Below, in pieces: positions 59,280-64,000 of a stretch of 64,000 bases of DNA. The stretch comes from Tetmemena sp. SeJ-2015 (lineage: Eukaryota; Ciliophora; Spirotrichea; Sporadotrichida; Oxytrichidae), in the NCBI GenBank assembly GCA_027382625.1, contig JAJKFJ010021106.1, positions 43,756-107,755 on the forward strand, read 5' to 3'. Below the pieces are notes generated by a model. It was not told the origin of the DNA and made no database searches. It saw only the letters and a program-made list of their open reading frames with translations. The position numbers and the translations under genes are program-made. Position 1 is the first letter of the stretch. Every line of letters starts with the position of its first letter.

Positions 59280-60425
59280 TCATTAAGTTAAGCTTAAATA
59301 CTTTTCCCAAATATTCACTCTAACCTTTATCTCGCACATAACTTTGTCTCTCTTCTTCCACTCTCTTACAACTACTCACTATTAAATCCTCTGTATCGAT
59401 AGCTTAATCATGCATCAAGTGATAGAGCAGCAGCTTCTTATAGTGTCCCTTAACTAAGTTCCAGTAAAACTCAATGCCGTTGAACTCTGGCGAGTATGGA
59501 ACATTAAAAACAGGAGTGATGTTCAACTCAGCGTATGCCTTCTTCGCTTCCTTTGTCTGGTGTACGCTGAGGTTGTCAACGAGTAGAACGATTCACCGTC
59601 TGTGATCTTCTCTCTGAGCTTCTTAAGGAACGCAAAAATACTGCTCTCGCTTGATAGAGCGAGGATGAAGGACATAAGCTTCTAAGCCTGAGTCTTCGCT
59701 GATTCCTGCAAGTAACGCACTTGTAGTTATATTTACTTTCTACTCGTAAACTTCTATGATATCGTGCTTCTTGTACCAACTCTTCTTCATGAAGGTGTTG
59801 TGTGTGAACACAGCTTCGTCAGCACATACATATTTCACGCTATCCTTTTCACACCTGAGCAGCTAGTCGTAAATATATTTCAGATTATTATAATAAAATG
59901 GCTTAGTGAAGTCTATAACGCGCTTCACTCGATTCACAGTTTTGTACGTTAAGCCATAAAGTTCAATGATACAAGGGTTTATATAGAGAGTTCAAATCAA
60001 ATAAGCTGCTTGAGGAATTATTTTTAAGAACTCATTCCAAGCTAATTCCTTCATGTGCTGCAATCCTGATTTCTCTCCCAGAGATGCTCTGTGCCGCGGG
60101 ATCTTTAAGTTCTGTATAGCCTGGCTTCTGAGGTAGCGCTTTGACATAGCTCTTGGTGATGCAGTTGCCATAAGGCTAGACAAAGTGGGCCTTTTACAGT
60201 ACTACATCTACTTTAACCTTGAAGTAATGCCAACTTCCCTGACCTCTTTGATCTAGCATCTGTCTCGATCTCAAGCAATGCTCCTTCCATTACTACTCTA
60301 GCCATTTTGAAGAGAACTGGCTTCTCTTCTTGTCGTCCTTGTCAAACGTGGGCATTCCGCAGGTTTCCATCTCACTTATCTATGGTTCCTCATCTAGTGC
60401 TCTCCCAATCTTAAGTTCTCTCCGA
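59280..60425 (-). CDS. TBE-type 42-kDa DDE transposase
   Basis: The stop is the TGA at 59280-59282; the 5' end is set near 60425 from codon pattern. The HTH part has 'PRHRASLGEKSGLQHMKELA', followed by a first catalytic motif ADEAVFTHNTF-type near 59830, 'LVDNLSVHQTKEA' (second Asp) near 59570 and 'FNVPYSPEFNGIEFYWNLVK' (Glu) near 59480-59440. This is the Tc1/IS630-superfamily pattern of TBE transposases, which in hypotrichs take part in germline DNA elimination. Several short frame breaks suggest a damaged or poorly resolved copy. Confidence 0.7.
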
Positions 60426-60880
60426 ATACTTAAACCGTCATTATAGCAAGGTCAGCCATCCATTTATTATCTGCTCGACATTTAAAAACTTATATTCTTA
60501 CAACCCTAGTGAGATTAATAATTAAACATATGGTTTTTGGTTTTAATGGATTGGTGGATTAGTGTATAATAGAGAGTAGTTTATAAGATTGATATGCCTG
60601 AATTTAATCCAATCCATCAATAAACCAATTTAAATGAATCAGTACATTATTCTTTATTAAATTTGATCAGAGGATCATTATTTATTAAACTCTGATAGGG
60701 AAGCTATTTAAATTAACACTCTTTTAATTCTACAAGTCGAATTAGAAATTGATCTATCCAATTAGAATTGCGATTTCATTTGTTTCGTATTTCTACCAAC
60801 TGACGATCACACTTTCATATTATTTCAAACTAAAATAGCTTTGTTAGTAGCAATATTTGCAACAATAAAATTTATAATAT
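60426..60880. other. non-coding flank of the TBE transposase
   Basis: Contains short sequences related in inverted orientation, such as TGGATTGGTGGATT near 60549 and AATCCAATCCATCAAT near 60609. Otherwise AT-rich and non-coding. A TBE end may lie here. Confidence 0.35.
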
Positions 60881-61375
60881 AAGTCAAATACGAATAGTTG
60901 ATCAAGAAAGAGAAATAGAATAAAAAGTAATCGACAAATACTACATTTTTCTAAATAAAAGTAGGAATACAAACGAAAGTGATAAGTTTAATCTAGAAAA
61001 GTATGTGCAATATGGAGATAGAAGTCAGTTTAAGACTTCATAATATATAACTTGCATGATGAAATATGCAAAACCCTATGCGCAGTCATTATCCAACATG
61101 GCAATATAATAGGCTAAAGCATTAATGAAAAAGGGAAAGATGTATTTTTACACTTTTTGATTGGAAGATTTTTCACAAATGGTGATCAAAACTTTTCTTT
61201 GAGTCCTATCTTAGCGAATCTCGAACCATTAAATAACTGGCTTTAGGTTTCATTTGTTTCCATTTTTAATTATTTTGAAATTATCTCCTTGATCAATTAA
61301 ACTCCAGCCTGTAATTAATTTTCAGTTACTTTGTATTCTATTTCTTTTTCTTGATCAACTATTCGTATTTGACTT
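60881..61375. repeat. 50-bp near-perfect inverted repeat, 495 bp end to end
   Basis: Arms at 60881-60930 and 61326-61375 are reverse complements with two mismatches by eye (each contains ACGAATAGTTGATCAAGAAA or its complement). The 395-bp interior is AT-rich and has no coding pattern. This is a foldback or MITE-like unit within DNA that interrupts copy B of the DUF726-like gene. Confidence 0.8.
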
Positions 61376-61825
61376 GTAATTGAAGAAATACTTTAAATGA
61401 TTTTGAAGAATCGGATATAAGTAAATTAATTCATGTAAAAATAGTTTTAAAAATTTTTAAAAAAAAAAGACATTTAAAAAATGAAAATCTTACCTGATAA
61501 AGTTATGCAAAAAAGTATAAAATTAATGACATAGACAATAAGTTATTAAGAGATTTGTAATTTTCTGTTTCTAATCATATTTTTTTAATGAAAATCTTTA
61601 TTCACAATTTTTTCCATCCTTTTCATTTTATTGCTCTTATTTTTTAATTTCATTAGTATTATGATATTTAGAAGTTAATTGTTATTTAATGCATATTTTT
61701 TAACATTTTTTGTGAATTAAGATTTATTGAATGATCTCTATATGCTTTGAGTTTTATCGAGGATTATCTTCATAATTTATATTTAAAGAACAAATGTTTA
61801 CTTAAATTAATTATCATTCTATCCT
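61376..61825. other. AT-rich non-coding sequence
   Basis: Extremely AT-rich, with poly(A)/(T) runs. No gene, repeat or TBE end was recognised. Confidence 0.4.
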
Positions 61826-62041
61826 ATTGGCTAAAGTTTTTCAAGCTCAGCTCTTCGAAATGCTCCGTGGAAATATGTTGGCTTCATTTTAAATCTTGAG
61901 TAAATACTCTTTATATCTTCAAAAATCTTATTTGTCTTTGAGCAGTGATCCTCTTATTATTTTTCTAAAGTGCTCGCAAATCTGGATAACTCGCTTTCAC
62001 TAACTCTTCCTCCAAAGATATCACCTAGCATATATTTTATC
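61826..62041 (-). CDS. DUF726-like hydrolase copy B, upstream MDS
   Basis: Reads 'LGDIFGGRVSESELSRFAS', 'NKIFEDIKSIYSRFKMKPTY' and 'FHGAFRRAELEKLQPIG', collinear with copy A 'FRDIVDGKARVSEFQSFIAS', 'IHKRYSKLKGALNKGFPRAQ', 'LFKLKPKI' just before its VPGF motif. The next part of the protein is at 58640 and below, so about 3.2 kb of TBE-containing DNA splits the gene. The N-terminal ~300 residues were not found between here and 62567 and probably lie outside the window or elsewhere. Confidence 0.6.
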
Positions 62042-62567
62042 TAGCCCACTTTTTCATCTTATAATATATAAATTAAAATAAGAAGGAGAATCTTTTATTG
62101 ATGGGAAAGCGAAATTAAAACACTTGAATCCTTAGATTAATTATAATGAAGATAAATTAATTTTTAGGGAGAGATTTTCCAAGACATTAAATTTTTCATT
62201 AAAAAAAAATATGAAAAATCATAATTAAAGCCAAAATCAGCAAAAAACACCAATTTTTATTCCAAAATCAAATTCAAATGACCCATCCAGGCCAAATTAT
62301 TTATTAATGGATGAATAGAAATAAAAAATTATTGATTTAAAAAGGAAAAAATGAAAAATCTTTAAATAGAAGGCTAAATCTTCAGCATAAAATGTATTTT
62401 GAAAAGTTAGTAAGCATATTAATGAGAGCTTATTTATTTTCATTAAAACGAAATTATTATTTGAGATTTACTATTTATCTTTTTCAATTGAGATTTAAGA
62501 TCTCCTATAATTTATTCCTATATGTTGAAATGTGTGGATAATTGTGTAATAAACACTAGCTAAACTA
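62042..62567. other. AT-rich sequence before the last TBE ORF
   Basis: AT-rich with no coding pattern. It presumably contains IES sequence and the left end of the TBE copy that follows. Confidence 0.35.
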
Positions 62568-63840
62568 ATGTTCGGAACAGCAACCAAACAAGATGCTGTG
62601 TGCACTAAGTGCAAGGGAGAGCTCTCTGAACTTGAGCTCGAGCAAGAGATCTCTGTGCTTTAAATTGTCAAGCCAAGAGTTGAGAAGTCGGTGGGCGTTT
62701 AAACTATCGCACCTGATGCTCCTCTTGTTGCTGCTCCAGAGATCAATGAGGAGAAGAAACTTTTTGAATGCGAGTAATGTCAACGACAGTTCGAATATCC
62801 TCAGAGCCTCAAGCGACACATCAAGGAAGTCCACTCAGACAAACCTAAGATCTATATGAAGCATTAGAAAGTGGACGGTCGCTATCCTTGCTCAACTTGT
62901 GAGCAGACATTCTCTCACTCTGCTTTCCTCAAGAAACACATGGAGAAGAAGCACATGGCTGAGTTCGTAATTGAGGATAAAGAAACTTTAAAGATGGTGC
63001 CAGCTAGAGGCAAGCACGATACCTTGACAAGGTTCAACTAAAGAGGAAGCAAGAGGAGAGAAGAGGAAGATTGAGTTCATGAATCAGAAGCCTTTGTATG
63101 GTGTCAGTAAAGTTTCCTAGCTCAAAAACAAGACTCCATGCTTGAGAGTTGAACTTTGGAGGAGTGTGTTCAAAATTACCCCCACCTTGCTGATGCGAAG
63201 CAAGAGACACCAAACATACAAAAAGGTATGCTTACAAGATCTTCCCTTCATACCTTGTAAAGAAGGAAAAAGAGAGGTTTGAGTTCGCGAAAAACTGACA
63301 GTGTTGAGAGAAGCGAGGGGCAAAAATTGAATATTCTTCATCTTGCTGGTGTTTTTTATCGATAGATTACATCGCCACGCCCCCAAAAAGGGAGTCACAT
63401 AAGAGAATTTTCAGCACGGGCGCAACAAGTATAGCTTACTCTTTTCCACTGACCCCGTTAGAGGAGGAGGAGTTGGATTTGGACAGGATTCCCCAAACCA
63501 GAGAACATCAAAAGATAAACTTTGAACCAGTCAGAGCAACTTTCATAGATTCAACAGAGTTTTAAGAAGAGAAAACGAGGAAGCATGGTGCAAGGAACTG
63601 CAGGCTACTTCCCAAGAACAGACTTTGGGTCAACGGTTCAGTCGGGGGTTTGGGCTATAGTTGCAATCATATTTAATGCGATATGAAACCCGAGGAATAT
63701 TTCTAGTGTGAAAGTGAAATGATGCAAAATAATTCGCAACAAGACATTGTAAATAAAGGTTAGAATTTTTTGGGAGTTAAAAAATTAATCAACCTTGAAA
63801 CCTAAATAGTTAACGAGAAGAGGAAGCATTAAAGGTATAA
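62568..63840 (+). pseudogene. TBE-type 57-kDa zinc-finger/kinase ORF, copy 2, degraded
   Basis: The ATG at 62568 opens a frame nearly the same as copy 1: CxxC pair, two C2H2 fingers (62770-62960), then 'MVPARGKHDTLTRFNQRG' up to a TGA near 63070. Further on, copy-1 segments recur in shifting frames (63080-63300, 63510-63700, including NFEPVRAT and MKPEEY-type kinase pieces). 63330-63500 is mostly unlike copy 1 and seems to replace the HRD region. The rest of the kinase half is scrambled by indels, from decay or a low-quality contig end. Confidence 0.65.
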
Positions 63841-64000
63841 AATTGAGAATATGAAAAAAATCACCCGTTTAATTTTAAAATTTTTTTAATTAAAATTTAA
63901 TTAAGGAAAAAAAATTTAAAATTTTTTCTATTTTTATCAATTAATTTTAATTTTTAATTTAAAATCCCTTTTTAAACATTTAATTTTCTAGAGAAACCCT

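Noticed and set aside
54796..62567. C4A4-type telomeric ends of TBE elements
   Set aside because: I searched by eye for CCCCAAAA/GGGGTTTT-like termini around each TBE ORF cluster and found none convincing, so no TBE boundaries are given.
1..64000. CRISPR arrays, riboswitches, bacterial operons, rRNA genes
   Set aside because: No evenly spaced repeat arrays or rRNA-like blocks were seen, and the genetic code and gene structure are those of a ciliate.

Overview
This window looks like germline (micronuclear) DNA of a spirotrichous ciliate, most likely a hypotrich such as Oxytricha, Stylonychia or Tetmemena. Three observations support this. (1) Reading frames open up only if TAA and TAG are read as Gln, with TGA as the stop. 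(2) The genes are cut every few hundred bases by short AT-rich inserts. These are bounded by 3-10 bp direct repeats (pointers), and removing one repeat plus the insert restores the frame; they are internal eliminated sequences (IESs) between macronuclear-destined segments (MDSs). (3) TBE-type transposons are present, with a ~57-kDa zinc-finger/kinase ORF, a ~42-kDa DDE transposase and a third small ORF. A somatic hypotrich chromosome would be a few-kb nanochromosome with neither TBEs nor IESs.

Layout. 0.3-5.1 kb (+): F-BAR protein with a Munc13/MUN-like C-terminal half, then decayed partial copies of its 3' part (5.2-6.6 kb). 6.8-9.9 kb (-): two unrecognised genes. 10.4-19.2 kb (+): unrecognised disordered or charged proteins and a small MORN-repeat fragment. 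19.7-28.0 kb (-): two tandem paralogous kinase-MORN genes. 28.2-35.8 kb (-): two tandem paralogous multi-pass membrane proteins. 35.9-41.1 kb (-): long coiled-coil protein. 41.5-48.0 kb (+): WD40/ankyrin/TRP-like cation channel. 48.2-50.3 kb (-): helical-repeat protein. 50.4-52.5 kb: damaged IS630/Tc1-type transposon. 52.6-54.8 kb (-): DUF726-like alpha/beta hydrolase. 55.1-57.1 kb: TBE remnant. 57.6-62.0 kb (-): second DUF726-like gene, split by TBE sequence (22-kDa-like and 42-kDa ORFs) and a long inverted repeat. 62.6-64.0 kb: a further TBE 57-kDa ORF, badly degraded.

The host genes have no shared pathway; the common theme is genome architecture. Local duplication has produced several paralog pairs. 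Comparing the kinase-MORN pair locates IESs without any somatic sequence, and shows IESs kept at the same codon position while pointer sequence and length changed.

Limits: no alignments or searches were run. IES boundaries were inferred by eye from direct repeats plus frame restoration. With one stop codon, wrong frames stay open for long stretches, so exon details in unrecognised genes are approximate.
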